Source: Hyphomonas atlantica corrig. (GTDB lineage Bacteria > Pseudomonadota > Alphaproteobacteria > Caulobacterales > Hyphomonadaceae). Taken from it: DNA of 64,000 bases. The position numbers were made by a program, and so were the translations under genes. Positions 9,166 through 19,758 of this stretch are shown here, in pieces. The stretch lies in NCBI RefSeq assembly GCF_000682715.1, contig NZ_AWFH01000045.1, positions 185,507 through 249,506 on the forward strand. Direction: 5' to 3'. The notes under the pieces were generated by a model. It did not search any database. It was not told the origin of the DNA and saw only the letters and a program-made list of their open reading frames with translations. The first letter of the stretch is position 1; the number at the start of each line of letters is the position of its first letter.

Positions 9166-9939
9166 GTGGGCCGGACCGGACGCCTGAGCATTGCGTTGCT
9201 GATGGCCGCAATCCTGTCCGCCCCGATTTGGGCCCAGTCGGACTACGATCTGGATAATGTTCCTGCTGGACCCGAAATAAATGAAGAGTGGGATGGCGGA
9301 GTTGGCCTGGAAACAGACCTGAATGCGCTCGAAGCCGCCCATGCCGAGCTCATCGCCATGTCCGATCTGCAATTGGAACGGCCAGAGGCCGACCCGATTG
9401 AGTTCGAGCCATCGGAACCACCCGGCTGGCTTTCCAGCCTTGTAAAGCTTCTCGGCCACCTGGGGCCCCTGCTCAAGTTCGTTTTTTACGCCTGCATCGT
9501 GCTGGTGGTGGCAGGCGTTCTGTATTTTCTCTTCGGCGAAGCCATGCGCATTCGGTTTGGCGGGAAGAAAGACAAGTCAGAGGGGGACGAGGACGATATT
9601 GTGCCGGACTTCCGCCCCGACCAAGCCACGGCCCGGTCGTTGCTTGAGGAAGCCGACGCTCTCGCACGTGAAGGTCGTTTTGCCGAAGCGGTTCATCTTC
9701 TGCTGTTTCGCTCCATTGAAGACATTCAGTCGCGCGTCGAGATGGGCGTTCCCCGCTCCATGACAGCGCGAGAGATTGGCAGACTCGGTTATCTGCCAGA
9801 CAGGGCCCGCTCAGCGCTCGGCCCAATTATCGCGATTGTCGAACGCAGCTTCTTTGGTGGCCGTGATGTAGACGAAACGGGATGGCAATCGGCCCGCGCG
9901 TCTTATGAGGATTTTGCCTTCGGTGGAGAGTGGGCATGA
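9166..9939 (+). CDS. DUF4129-domain membrane protein
   Basis: About 257 residues from a GTG at 9166. This start gives a clean signal peptide ending in APIWAQ-S, with GGGGAG eight bases ahead; longer in-frame ATG starts exist at 9061 and 9088. A transmembrane helix follows at roughly residues 105-127, then an acidic cytoplasmic stretch and a C-terminal helical region with ARSLLEEADALAREGRFAEAVHLLL and a SMTAREI motif, as in DUF4129 domains (also found at the C-terminus of transglutaminase-like proteins). It opens a six-gene overlapping operon with DUF4350, MoxR, DUF58, SpoIIM and RDD proteins. The function of the family is not established. Confidence 0.75.
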   Translation: MGRTGRLSIALLMAAILSAPIWAQSDYDLDNVPAGPEINEEWDGGVGLETDLNALEAAHAELIAMSDLQLERPEADPIEFEPSEPPGWLSSLVKLLGHLGPLLKFVFYACIVLVVAGVLYFLFGEAMRIRFGGKKDKSEGDEDDIVPDFRPDQATARSLLEEADALAREGRFAEAVHLLLFRSIEDIQSRVEMGVPRSMTAREIGRLGYLPDRARSALGPIIAIVERSFFGGRDVDETGWQSARASYEDFAFGGEWA

Positions 9940-11162
9940 GCCCTCGTCCGCAATCTGACTCGCCGTTCAGCGCGAAAGTCGTCGGCATTCTCGTCGCGGT
10001 CGCGCTCTTCTCATTTGGAGCCATCATGGTGCTGGCCGGGTGGGCGCCTGAACTGCGCGACAAGGATGTGGCAGGGTCTCATCCCTACTCAACATCAGCC
10101 CTCGGATATCAGGGCTTTGTTCGCCTCCTCGAAGCGCAAGGCTACCCCGTAGAAATATCACGGCTTGAGCGAACGCTTGAAGAAAGCGACTGGGGACTGT
10201 TGATCCTGACCCTACCACTCTGGGGCGGAAACGACGCGCTCGAAGATTTCGACTCATCACGCACGACGCTGCTCGTATTGCCGAAATGGGATGGCATTCC
10301 GGATGCGCTGGACCGAACGAAACAGCATGATACGCGTTTCAAGAACGCACGCGTTCTGAACGACCTGCTGGACGACCTGAACCTCGACGCCACAATAGGC
10401 CGTATCGAAGTGCCCGCTACTGTGGACGGCGCATTCGGAACACTGTCTCCCAAGCCAGACGTCAAAATGCAGGTGCTGGACAGCGAAGCCCTGGACCCCA
10501 TTGTCACAGCAGACGAACACATGCTGCTGGCCTACGCTCCCGATGCTGGCATCTACGTGCTCTCGGACCCGGACCTGATAAACACGTTCGGACTGTCTGA
10601 GTTCGACAACGCGGAGTTCGCCGTAAAGATGGTGGATTTCATGCGATACGACGCGGATGAACCGATCATATTCGACGCAACGCTTCACGGCTTTGTTCGA
10701 TCTGAGAACTTGCTGCAAATGATGTTCGACATCCCATTCATTGGCGCGACGTTGACGGCGCTGATGGCCGCCCTCCTGCTTGGCTGGGCTGCGCTTGTCC
10801 GGTTCGGCCCACCGGTCCAGGAAGCACGCGCGATTGCGCTCGGGAAGCAGGCACTCGCCGACAATTCGGCCGGTCTGATTACCATGGCCCGCCGCGAGAC
10901 ACGACTCGCGCCGCGCTATCTGGATCTGATCAGGCGGCGCGTCCAACGCGATATCGGAGCGCCCAAGTCTCTGACCGGCGACCAACTCGCGGCCTTGCTG
11001 GACCGCCTCGGAGAGGATGAAATTTCCGGCAAACGCTTTACGGATTTTGCCGCCGGGTTGAACGGCCCCGCTGACAATCGCGACGACCTCATGAACAAGA
11101 CCCGCGAACTCTTTCGCTGGCGCCAGGGAATTATCGGGAGATCCATGAATGAACGTAAATGA
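9936..11162 (+). CDS. DUF4350-domain membrane protein
   Basis: 408 residues. There is an N-terminal membrane helix (about residues 13-36), a large soluble domain beginning with a [21 protein letters not shown] pattern typical of DUF4350 (helix after the Ser/Thr-rich start, then a Rossmann-like half that is compared to GATase-type folds), and a second membrane helix near residues 265-290 followed by a basic cytoplasmic tail. The ATG overlaps the previous stop (ATGA at 9936-9939) and has GGAGAG upstream. In many bacteria such a gene sits next to moxR and DUF58 genes, as here. Its biochemical role is unknown. Confidence 0.75.
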   Translation: MSPRPQSDSPFSAKVVGILVAVALFSFGAIMVLAGWAPELRDKDVAGSHPYSTSALGYQGFVRLLEAQGYPVEISRLERTLEESDWGLLILTLPLWGGNDALEDFDSSRTTLLVLPKWDGIPDALDRTKQHDTRFKNARVLNDLLDDLNLDATIGRIEVPATVDGAFGTLSPKPDVKMQVLDSEALDPIVTADEHMLLAYAPDAGIYVLSDPDLINTFGLSEFDNAEFAVKMVDFMRYDADEPIIFDATLHGFVRSENLLQMMFDIPFIGATLTALMAALLLGWAALVRFGPPVQEARAIALGKQALADNSAGLITMARRETRLAPRYLDLIRRRVQRDIGAPKSLTGDQLAALLDRLGEDEISGKRFTDFAAGLNGPADNRDDLMNKTRELFRWRQGIIGRSMNERK

Positions 11163-12105
11163 CATCAAGGCGCTGGCAGATCGCATTCGCGGTGAAGTGC
11201 GCAAGGCCGTCGTCGGCCAGGACACAACGGTGGATATTCTCCTGACGGCAATCTTCTCGTCGGGTCACGTCCTGCTCGAAGGCCCTCCGGGAACCGCGAA
11301 AACCTTGCTTGCCCAATGCTTCGCGCGCTCAATATCACTGGGCTTCGGGCGGATACAGTTCACTCCAGACCTGATGCCAGGCGATGTTCTGGGCACGAAT
11401 TTGTTCAACTTCCAGACAAATGAATTCGCCCTCACAAAAGGGCCGATTTTTACCGACCTTCTGCTTGCTGACGAGATTAACAGAACACCGCCCAAGACCC
11501 AGGCTGCCCTCCTGGAAGCGATGCAAGAGCGAAAGGTCACAATTGATGGCGACAGCTACAGACTCAATGACCGTTTCACGGTGATCGCCACCCAGAACCC
11601 GATCGAGCAGCAGGGCACTTACCCCCTGCCCGAAGCCCAGCTTGACCGATTCCTGTTCAAGCACACGCTGGACTATCCGAGCCGCGAGGAAGAGATCGCA
11701 ATCGTCGGCCAGCACGGCACTCGTACGGGCATGAAGACACCTGCCGCGTTCGGCATTGAAGCTGTTGTCTCTGCTGAGGAGCTCACCGAAGCCGTCAGTT
11801 CCGTTTCAGAAGCGCGCCTTCAGGATGATATCATTTCCTACATTGTCGACATCATACGCGCGACCCGCACGTCACCCGCCCTGGAAACCGGGGCTTCGCC
11901 ACGCGCGGCAGCCGCGCTCGCCACAGCAGCGCGCGCCAGGGCTGCGCTGGACGGTCGGGATTTCGTTATTCCAGACGATGTGAAGCTCTTGGCACTGCCA
12001 GCCTTGCGCCACCGCGTATTGTTGTCACCGGCCGCCGAAATCGAGGGCAAGACGACCGATGAGACCTTGTCAGCCATTATCGAGCAGACGGCAGCTCCAC
12101 GGTGA
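11149..12105 (+). CDS. MoxR-family AAA+ ATPase
   Basis: 318 residues with the MoxR layout: Walker A GPPGTAKT near residues 45-52, Walker B LLADEINR near 104-111, sensor-1 region [23 protein letters not shown] and the C-terminal sensor-2 Arg region (ALRHRV). MoxR ATPases act as chaperones in maturation of complexes, and often work with a VWA/DUF58 partner; the next gene supplies that partner. It overlaps the DUF4350 gene by 14 bases, using a GGGAG ribosome site inside it. Two ATGs lie close together; the one at 11149 is in the MoxR frame, while the one at 11145 belongs to the upstream gene. Confidence 0.92.
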   Translation: MNVNDIKALADRIRGEVRKAVVGQDTTVDILLTAIFSSGHVLLEGPPGTAKTLLAQCFARSISLGFGRIQFTPDLMPGDVLGTNLFNFQTNEFALTKGPIFTDLLLADEINRTPPKTQAALLEAMQERKVTIDGDSYRLNDRFTVIATQNPIEQQGTYPLPEAQLDRFLFKHTLDYPSREEEIAIVGQHGTRTGMKTPAAFGIEAVVSAEELTEAVSSVSEARLQDDIISYIVDIIRATRTSPALETGASPRAAAALATAARARAALDGRDFVIPDDVKLLALPALRHRVLLSPAAEIEGKTTDETLSAIIEQTAAPR

Positions 12106-13415
12106 TTTCACCAACTCCCCGCGCCATCTTTCTGATGTTGCTCGGCGCGCCCCTTTTGGTGGCAATTGCCCTGTTGCGCCCGGAATGGTGGATCGTCTGC
12201 GCTGGATGGATCGGCGCTATCTCCGGCCTGATGCTGATCGACGCCGTCATGTCAGCTTCCTTGCGTGCATTCCGGGTCGAGATCGAGTCGCCACCGCTCC
12301 TTTATGTTGGCGGGAGTGACCCTGCCGATCTTTCGCTGACGTTCGAGAGTGGCGCACTGCCAAGGCGGATCGAAGTCCTGCTGGAGGTAAACGAGTTTCT
12401 CCAGACCATTCCGCCTGCCGGGTTACGCGGATGGCAGGGGCGAACCCGCGCATACTCCCTGCCCTTGACACCGACGCGGCGAGGAATGGCACAGCTCGTC
12501 AAACTCTGGAGCCGATGGACAGGCCCACTAGGCCTGATCCAGAAACGGCATGTTCATCCCCTTGAACGGGATATCCCCATTACGCCCAACATCCGCTGGG
12601 TAAAGGATGAAGCCATCCGGATTTATTCGCGGGACGCTGAATTTGGGATCAAGACACAGTTTGAACGCGGCGACGGGAGTGAGTTTGACGCCCTTCGCGA
12701 ATTTACCACCGGCATGGACCGCCGAGCGATAGACTGGAAGCATTCCGCGCGACACAGGCATCTTCTGGCCAAGGAGTTCAGGACGGAACGAAATCACAAC
12801 ATTGTCTTCGCCTTTGATACCGGGCGCCTGATGAGCGAACCGCTCGGCGGGGTTCCAAAGATTGATCGCGCCATAAATGCCGGTTTGCTGCTCTCATTCG
12901 TTTCATTGCGAAATGGCGACCGGACGATGGTGTACGGATTTGATGCCAAGCCCGGACTTATGAGTGGTTTCATGACAGGCCAGCGGAGTTTTACCAAAGC
13001 CCAGGACCTGACCGCTCAACTGGACTACTCGACCGAGGAAGCCAACTTCACCCTCGCGCTCTCTTCCCTCGCCAGCAAACTCGAACGGCGCAGCCTGATC
13101 ATCATCTTCTCGGATTTTGTCGACACCATCTCCGCCGAACTCATGCTGGAAAACATCCGGCGCCTGACCGACCGGCACCTCGTTGTCTTTGCGACATTCG
13201 AAGATCAAGCCCTGTCCGATATGGTGGATGCACCTCCCAACACGATCAATGATGTGACCCGCGCAGTGATCGCCGACACACTGATGGCCGAACGGGATAC
13301 GGTGCTGCTTCGACTTCAGCGAATGGGTGTTCAGGTCATAGAGAGCAAGCCCGAAGCCTTTGGACCGGAGCTCATCTCGCGCTACCTGCAGATCAAGCAG
13401 AGGGACATGCTATGA
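12102..13415 (+). CDS. DUF58-domain protein (VWA-like MoxR partner)
   Basis: 437 residues. Two N-terminal membrane helices (about residues 8-25 and 29-48) are followed by a beta-rich segment and the DUF58 signature region [23 protein letters not shown]. After it comes a VWA-like fold with FAFDTGRLM where the MIDAS aspartate would be expected, and [10 protein letters not shown] later. The start is GTG, overlapping the moxR stop (GTGA at 12102-12105). DUF58 proteins are the usual companions of MoxR ATPases; a role in envelope protein maturation is an inference from that pairing. Confidence 0.87.
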   Translation: MISPTPRAIFLMLLGAPLLVAIALLRPEWWIVCAGWIGAISGLMLIDAVMSASLRAFRVEIESPPLLYVGGSDPADLSLTFESGALPRRIEVLLEVNEFLQTIPPAGLRGWQGRTRAYSLPLTPTRRGMAQLVKLWSRWTGPLGLIQKRHVHPLERDIPITPNIRWVKDEAIRIYSRDAEFGIKTQFERGDGSEFDALREFTTGMDRRAIDWKHSARHRHLLAKEFRTERNHNIVFAFDTGRLMSEPLGGVPKIDRAINAGLLLSFVSLRNGDRTMVYGFDAKPGLMSGFMTGQRSFTKAQDLTAQLDYSTEEANFTLALSSLASKLERRSLIIIFSDFVDTISAELMLENIRRLTDRHLVVFATFEDQALSDMVDAPPNTINDVTRAVIADTLMAERDTVLLRLQRMGVQVIESKPEAFGPELISRYLQIKQRDML

Positions 13416-14413
13416 GTGACCTTCTCAAATCGTATCGGTTCCGCGAAGAACGTGAAGCGGACTGGCGCAAGCTCGACCTGATTCTAACACGCGCAGAGAA
13501 TTCCGGCGTAAAGGCGCTGACGGATGACGAAATGACCGCGCTGCCACGGCTGTATCGTCAGGCGGTCTCTTCGCTGTCTGTCGCGCGATCCATATCCCTG
13601 GATCAGAATGTGACGGCCTATCTCGAAAGCCTCTGCACACGGGCCTACTTCTTTGTATACGGCGCCCGCACTTCCATCGGCGAACGCATGATGGATTTTC
13701 TAAGGCGGGACTGGCCAAGCTGCGTGGCCTCCGCTGTTGGCCCTACACTTCTGGCTGCCCTGTTCCTGTTTGGAGGTTGGGCGCTGGCATTCTTTCTCTG
13801 TATGCAAGACATGGAATGGTTTTGGACCTTTCACGGCCAAAGCTTCTTCGACGGCCGAAATCCGGACGCGACCGTCGAATATCTGCGATCAACTATTTAT
13901 ACGGAGGAAGGAGAGATCAATGATGGTCAACTGACATCTTTCTCCAGCTACCTCTTCAACAACAATGCCCAGATTGCCCTGTTCGCCTTCGCCTTGGGAT
14001 TCGCGTTCGGCATCCCGACAGCATGGCTCCTTGTCTACAATGGCGTGATGATGGGATCGCTGCATGCTGTCTTCTGGCAGAAGGGCCTTGGCTATGAATT
14101 TACCGGCTGGCTGATGATCCACGGCACAACAGAACTGTTTGCCATCGTCCTTGCGGGCGCAGCCGGATTTGTGATTGGCGGCGCTGTCGCGTTTCCCGGA
14201 CAACTCACTCGCCTGAACTCCGCCCGGCGGGCAGGACAGAAGGCCGCGACGATGGCGATGGGCTGCGTCATCATGCTGATCATTGCTGCCTTGCTTGAAG
14301 GGTTTGGTCGCCAATTGATCAACAGTGACGTGATCCGTTACATTGTTGCGTTCAGCATACTTGGCCTGTGGTTCTCGTATTTCTACCTGCCGCGAAAGGT
14401 GGAAACTGCATGA
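13412..14413 (+). CDS. SpoIIM-family (stage II sporulation protein M-like) membrane protein
   Basis: 333 residues. A soluble helical N-terminal part (about residues 1-100, containing ALPRLYRQAVSSLSVARS) precedes several membrane helices from about residue 105 onward. SpoIIM-like signatures are visible: the NNAQIALFAFALGFAFGIPTAWLLVYNGVMMG block and a HGTTELFAIVLAGAAG block, where the His and Glu are typical of the family. In sporulating Gram-positives SpoIIM belongs to a peptidoglycan hydrolase complex. In this non-sporulating proteobacterium it is a conserved member of the moxR operon of unknown task. It overlaps both neighbours by ATGA. Confidence 0.85.
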   Translation: MSDLLKSYRFREEREADWRKLDLILTRAENSGVKALTDDEMTALPRLYRQAVSSLSVARSISLDQNVTAYLESLCTRAYFFVYGARTSIGERMMDFLRRDWPSCVASAVGPTLLAALFLFGGWALAFFLCMQDMEWFWTFHGQSFFDGRNPDATVEYLRSTIYTEEGEINDGQLTSFSSYLFNNNAQIALFAFALGFAFGIPTAWLLVYNGVMMGSLHAVFWQKGLGYEFTGWLMIHGTTELFAIVLAGAAGFVIGGAVAFPGQLTRLNSARRAGQKAATMAMGCVIMLIIAALLEGFGRQLINSDVIRYIVAFSILGLWFSYFYLPRKVETA

Positions 14414-15354
14414 ACTCCACGGTCCCCCACACACATGGCAAGGTCAGCGCGGCAGACGTGAATGCCGCTCGATTGCGGCGCGCCAGACTGCAGGAGCAAA
14501 TTCGTCGGTCAAAGCTGGAACGACGGCTCGTCACACCTGAAGGCGCAGCGATACATCTGAAGCTGGCAACCGCTTCCGAACGCGCCGGCGCGTTCATGAT
14601 TGACGTCGCAATTCAGTGGGCGATCGTTATTGCCACTGCCCTGGGGCTGAGCTTCGCGATGATGGCCATGGATTCCGGCAGTGCAAATGTGGCCTGGGCG
14701 GTATGGCTCGTCTTCTATTTCTTCGTACGCAACTTTTACTACATCTTCTTCGAACTCGGCGCGAAAGCCGCGACGCCGGGCAAACGCGCGCTGGGTATTC
14801 GAGTAACGTCTCGAAGCGGAGGACGACTGACCGCCAACTCAGTCCTCGCAAGAAACTTCATCCGCGAAATCGAGGTCGGCTTGCCATTTCAGTTCCTGAT
14901 GATGGGGGGTGACCGTGTTAGCGGCTGGATGGCGTTGCTGGGACTTGTCTGGTCCGGCATTTTCCTCCTGTTTCCCATCTTCAACAAAGACAAGATGAGA
15001 GTGGGTGACCTGATCGCGGGAACGTGGGTCATTCGCTCGCCAAAAACAAAATTGATGGGCGACATCTCATCGTCCGCTGCTACGACAACTCAGGATCGGT
15101 TTGCCTTCACACCGCAACAGGCGGATGCGTACGGTATCCACGAACTACATGTTCTGGAGGATGTGCTTCGCCAGTCGACGCAGGACGTCAAAGCACAAGT
15201 CGCGCTGCGTATCCGCGCGAAGATCGGCTGGCGCGCTCAGCCCGGCGAAACAGACATCGCCTTTCTTGAAGCGTACTACGCTGCGCTGAGACGACGGCTC
15301 GAACAGCGCATGATCTTCGGGGACCGCAAGACCGACAAGTTCGATACGCGGTGA
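14410..15354 (+). CDS. RDD-family membrane protein
   Basis: 314 residues. The central part is an RDD domain: ASERAGAFMIDVAIQW supplies the Arg and Asp of the name, two membrane helices follow, and GKRALGIRV then DLIAGTWVI mark the domain end. Before it is a basic N-terminal extension of about 55 residues; after it is a soluble helical C-terminal region of about 110 residues that is not part of the usual domain. The ATG at 14410 overlaps the SpoIIM stop (ATGA); an earlier in-frame start at 14368 lies inside that gene and is rejected. It is the last gene of the MoxR operon. Confidence 0.85.
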   Translation: MNSTVPHTHGKVSAADVNAARLRRARLQEQIRRSKLERRLVTPEGAAIHLKLATASERAGAFMIDVAIQWAIVIATALGLSFAMMAMDSGSANVAWAVWLVFYFFVRNFYYIFFELGAKAATPGKRALGIRVTSRSGGRLTANSVLARNFIREIEVGLPFQFLMMGGDRVSGWMALLGLVWSGIFLLFPIFNKDKMRVGDLIAGTWVIRSPKTKLMGDISSSAATTTQDRFAFTPQQADAYGIHELHVLEDVLRQSTQDVKAQVALRIRAKIGWRAQPGETDIAFLEAYYAALRRRLEQRMIFGDRKTDKFDTR

Positions 15355-15359
15355 TGGGC

Positions 15360-16505
15360 TTAAAGCCGCCCGCGAACCCAGTCCCGGGTCAGGAAGCCAT
15401 CTATCAGATCACATACCAGACCCAACTCGACCAATGCAGATGCATACCGGCGCGGATCCACCAACGTCTGGAAGATTGAACCCGCTTCAAACTGATCGTC
15501 CGCTTCAAGCGCGAGCGTCATATGCCCATCCTCGAAAACGCCGCGCAGCTTTCCGCCTGAGAAGTGCCGCTCCAGGGCAATCAGGCGCTCCATGCGATCA
15601 GGTGACAAGAGTGCCCGCGCCTCAACCTGGTCTGTGGAATAGACGGTGAATGCGTCTTCCAATTCCCTGGAAATCAGATCCACACGCTTCAGGTCACCCG
15701 CATCGCGACCGCGCTTCCACCAACCGGACCGTGCCATCACAGTCCGCCCCAGAAAACGCTCCGGATACTCCACATGAGCCAGAATGCCCTGAAAAACGGT
15801 CGTGCTGTTTTTCCCGCCGGTTTCGAGGCGAGCCTCAACCAGCACGAACTTCGCGCCGGCCCTTTCCCCTGAAATCATATCCTCGAACTTGCGCCGCGAA
15901 TGGCTAGGTAGCAGTTTTGCTGCCTTGAGAACTTCGTAGGCTGGGGTGGGCGCCTCGATGCCATTGCCGGACCCCGTGGAGATCATGCCGAATGGCGTTG
16001 GGACAGTCTTTCCCGAACCGGCGGAATAGGCCGCACTCAGCTCCGTCGCGCGCTGCATCAGAGACCGAAAGTCTTCAACGCCTGAAAGATCTGGATGCAA
16101 AGTATCGTAAGAGAAGCCAAACGGTTCACATGCGGCAGCGAGAACCAATTGCTTGGTCTGGGACTTCATCGTGAAAACCCTGATCCAGGCGGGACCGGAC
16201 ACGACCGCCGCGAACAGGATGATCACAAACATGATGCCCGGAAACATCATGTTGAATGACATCAGGGAAGAAATGGCGAGAAGAATGGCGACAAAAATCG
16301 GCAATCCCGCGCCGATACACGACCGCGTGATCGCAGTTCGAATGGCTTCCTTGCGATCAGACTCGCGGCGCGCGAGCTCCGGCCTCAAGACATCTGACCA
16401 GACTTTCGGCACATGGGCGAACTCAGGCCGCTTTGCAGACAACACCTCCAAAGACGGTGCGCCTACCAAAGCATCACTCAGCTTTTGTGGATTGAACCCC
16501 GACAT
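15360..16505 (-). CDS. DUF3137-like membrane protein
   Basis: 381 residues with two adjacent membrane helices (about residues 64-82 and 87-106) separated by a short loop. A large soluble domain follows with FEDMISGERAGAKFVLVEARLE and later YSTDQVEARALLSPDRMERLIALER, a pattern typical of DUF3137 proteins, including a C-terminal stretch in which the protein is probed for surface display in an FEDGHMTLALE element. Function unknown. It ends six bases from the stop of the RDD gene and is convergent with the MoxR operon. It may be cotranscribed with the upstream diguanylate cyclase (46-base gap). The family call is by pattern. Confidence 0.65.
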   Translation of the reverse strand: MSGFNPQKLSDALVGAPSLEVLSAKRPEFAHVPKVWSDVLRPELARRESDRKEAIRTAITRSCIGAGLPIFVAILLAISSLMSFNMMFPGIMFVIILFAAVVSGPAWIRVFTMKSQTKQLVLAAACEPFGFSYDTLHPDLSGVEDFRSLMQRATELSAAYSAGSGKTVPTPFGMISTGSGNGIEAPTPAYEVLKAAKLLPSHSRRKFEDMISGERAGAKFVLVEARLETGGKNSTTVFQGILAHVEYPERFLGRTVMARSGWWKRGRDAGDLKRVDLISRELEDAFTVYSTDQVEARALLSPDRMERLIALERHFSGGKLRGVFEDGHMTLALEADDQFEAGSIFQTLVDPRRYASALVELGLVCDLIDGFLTRDWVRGRL

Positions 16506-16551
16506 GCCGCTCCCCCTAATCTGATCGACCCCGGTCCCGTCCGGGATGCCA

Positions 16552-17304
16552 TCAGGCGGCCAGCGTCAACTCTCGCGAGGCTGTCACGCAATTTCGCCCA
16601 TTGGCCTTGGATTTATACAAGGCTGAATCGGCCAGTTCGAGCATTTCGTCAAAGTCCGAATTTGGCGGCAGAATGGTCAGGCCGAAACTGGCCGTCACAC
16701 TAACCGGCTGCCCATCAACGATCATCACATGGTTTTCAATCGAGGACCGAAGACGCTCACAAACGCTATGAGCCTGCTCAGCGTCGACATTACTTAGCAG
16801 GATGACGAATTCCTCACCTCCCCAGCGTCCAAGCTTGTCGAAAGGACCGCGCAGTTCGGAATATGCCACCGCGGCAATCTCGCGGAGAACCCTGTCCCCA
16901 GCGGCGTGCCCGTGCCGATCGTTGACCGCCTTGAAGTAATCAATGTCAAACAACGCAACGGCTGCGGTCATTTCTGTCCGCCCCATACGGGCCATTTCCT
17001 CGCAAGCGAACTGTTTGAAGAATTTTCGGTTCAGCAAACCGGTGAGAGCGTCTGTAGACGCCATGTCTTCGAGGGTTCGCTGGTAGATGCGCATCTTGTA
17101 TTCGTGTTGTGCTGCAATTGCTGCAGTTGGGACCGCCACGCAGGCCGCAATGAACAGATTTGCCACGATAAATTTATGAGGATCGGTCGGAAAGCCCATC
17201 GAATAAACAATCACGGAAAACGTGAAACAGAGGCAAAGCGCCGTGATCGCCACAAAGGCGAAAAAGGTCAGCGATTCGACCAGATCCTCTAGTTTACCCT
17301 GCAC
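16552..17304 (-). CDS. Diguanylate cyclase (GGDEF domain), membrane-bound
   Basis: 250 residues. Two membrane helices (about 14-35 and 45-65) precede a GGDEF domain that opens with STDALTGLLNRKFF and carries DIDYFKAVND and the active-site variant GGEEF at residues 162-166. The domain should make cyclic di-GMP from two GTP. The allosteric I-site RxxD would be expected at residues 153-156; here the tetrad reads GPFD, with Arg one position too early, so product inhibition may be weak or absent. There is no separate sensor domain beyond the short N-terminus. It is divergent from groES. Confidence 0.9.
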   Translation of the reverse strand: MQGKLEDLVESLTFFAFVAITALCLCFTFSVIVYSMGFPTDPHKFIVANLFIAACVAVPTAAIAAQHEYKMRIYQRTLEDMASTDALTGLLNRKFFKQFACEEMARMGRTEMTAAVALFDIDYFKAVNDRHGHAAGDRVLREIAAVAYSELRGPFDKLGRWGGEEFVILLSNVDAEQAHSVCERLRSSIENHVMIVDGQPVSVTASFGLTILPPNSDFDEMLELADSALYKSKANGRNCVTASRELTLAA

Positions 17305-17616
17305 ATCCTGTCTCCCGGTTATGGGGATGTTGTCGCACAGGAGTTATATTTTACCGTCAATCTGCCGAGATATTTTCTGGCATTGCCATTCATATTTTGG
17401 AAAGAAGCTATCTTACCAATCTCATAAGCCGCTTTGCACGAAGCGTGCGATCCTTACAAAAATTTCGCAATGACGAACTTGACGCTGCCCCAGCGCCCTC
17501 TTAACTGCCCACCATCGTTAGCAGTCAGTAGGGGTGAGTGCTAAACCTCCCTGAATGTTCCTGCTCGCGAGCTAAATTCAATTGAACTCGTCAAAGAGAC
17601 AAGAGGGCTAAATCCA
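17305..17616. other. Intergenic regulatory region upstream of groES
   Basis: About 310 bases between the diguanylate cyclase (leftward) and groES (rightward). It contains the CIRCE element at 17518-17544 and a possible -35-like TTGACG at 17479-17484 with TTAACT (17501-17506) as a weak -10 candidate. The left half is AT-rich and presumably carries the leftward promoter. No gene was seen. Confidence 0.5.
17518..17544 (+). promoter_or_regulatory. CIRCE element (HrcA operator) before groESL
   Basis: TTAGCAGTC, nine spacer bases, then GAGTGCTAA. This is the CIRCE consensus (TTAGCACTC-N9-GAGTGCTAA) with one mismatch in the left arm and exact 9-9-9 geometry. HrcA repressor binding here would couple groESL expression to chaperonin demand. 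The element lies 72 bases before the groES start. hrcA is not in the window. Confidence 0.92.
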
Positions 17617-17907
17617 ATGAAACTTCGTCCCCTGCACGACCGTGTCGTCGTGCGCCGCGTCAAGGAAGAAGAGAAAACCAAAGGCGGGATCATCATTCCT
17701 GACACCGCCAAGGAAAAGCCGCAGGAAGGCGAAATCGTTGCTGTCGGCAACGGTGCCATTGGCGACGACAACGAGCGCGTTGCACTCGACGTCAAAGTCG
17801 GCGATCGCGTTCTCTTCGGCAAATGGTCCGGCACGGAAGTGACCGTCGACGGCGAAGAGCTGCTCATCATGAAAGAAAGCGACATCATGGGTGTGCTGGA
17901 GAGCTAA
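17617..17907 (+). CDS. groES: Co-chaperonin GroES
   Basis: 96 residues, the normal GroES size, beginning [14 protein letters not shown], with the mobile loop region ([19 protein letters not shown]) and the conserved [12 protein letters not shown] segment. GroES caps the GroEL barrel and enables folding of substrate proteins in the cytoplasm. AAGAGGG lies upstream as ribosome site. It is cotranscribed with groEL, which begins 52 bases after its stop, and is controlled by the CIRCE operator upstream. Confidence 0.97.
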   Translation: MKLRPLHDRVVVRRVKEEEKTKGGIIIPDTAKEKPQEGEIVAVGNGAIGDDNERVALDVKVGDRVLFGKWSGTEVTVDGEELLIMKESDIMGVLES

Positions 17908-17953
17908 GCTCGCGCCCGTCGCATTTCATCAGACAGAATTCTCAAAGAGGTAA

Positions 17954-19609
<1,656 letters not shown>

Positions 19610-19634
19610 GCCCAACTGTCCCAGCCAAATTGCG

Positions 19635-19666
19635 AGAGGCAGCACTTCGGTGCTGCCTCTTTTTTT
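19635..19666 (+). terminator. Rho-independent terminator of groESL
   Basis: Perfect 11-bp stem (AGAGGCAGCAC / GTGCTGCCTCT) closed by a TTCG tetraloop and followed by a run of seven T. This is a textbook intrinsic terminator 25 bases after the groEL stop. Confidence 0.96.
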
Positions 19667-19758
19667 GAACCCGAGATCTTGAACGCACGCCGATTTAACT
19701 TCTCTGCCCCCGCGGCAACCTCCTAGACTTGCAAAAAAACAAACTGGGAGAAAACGCC

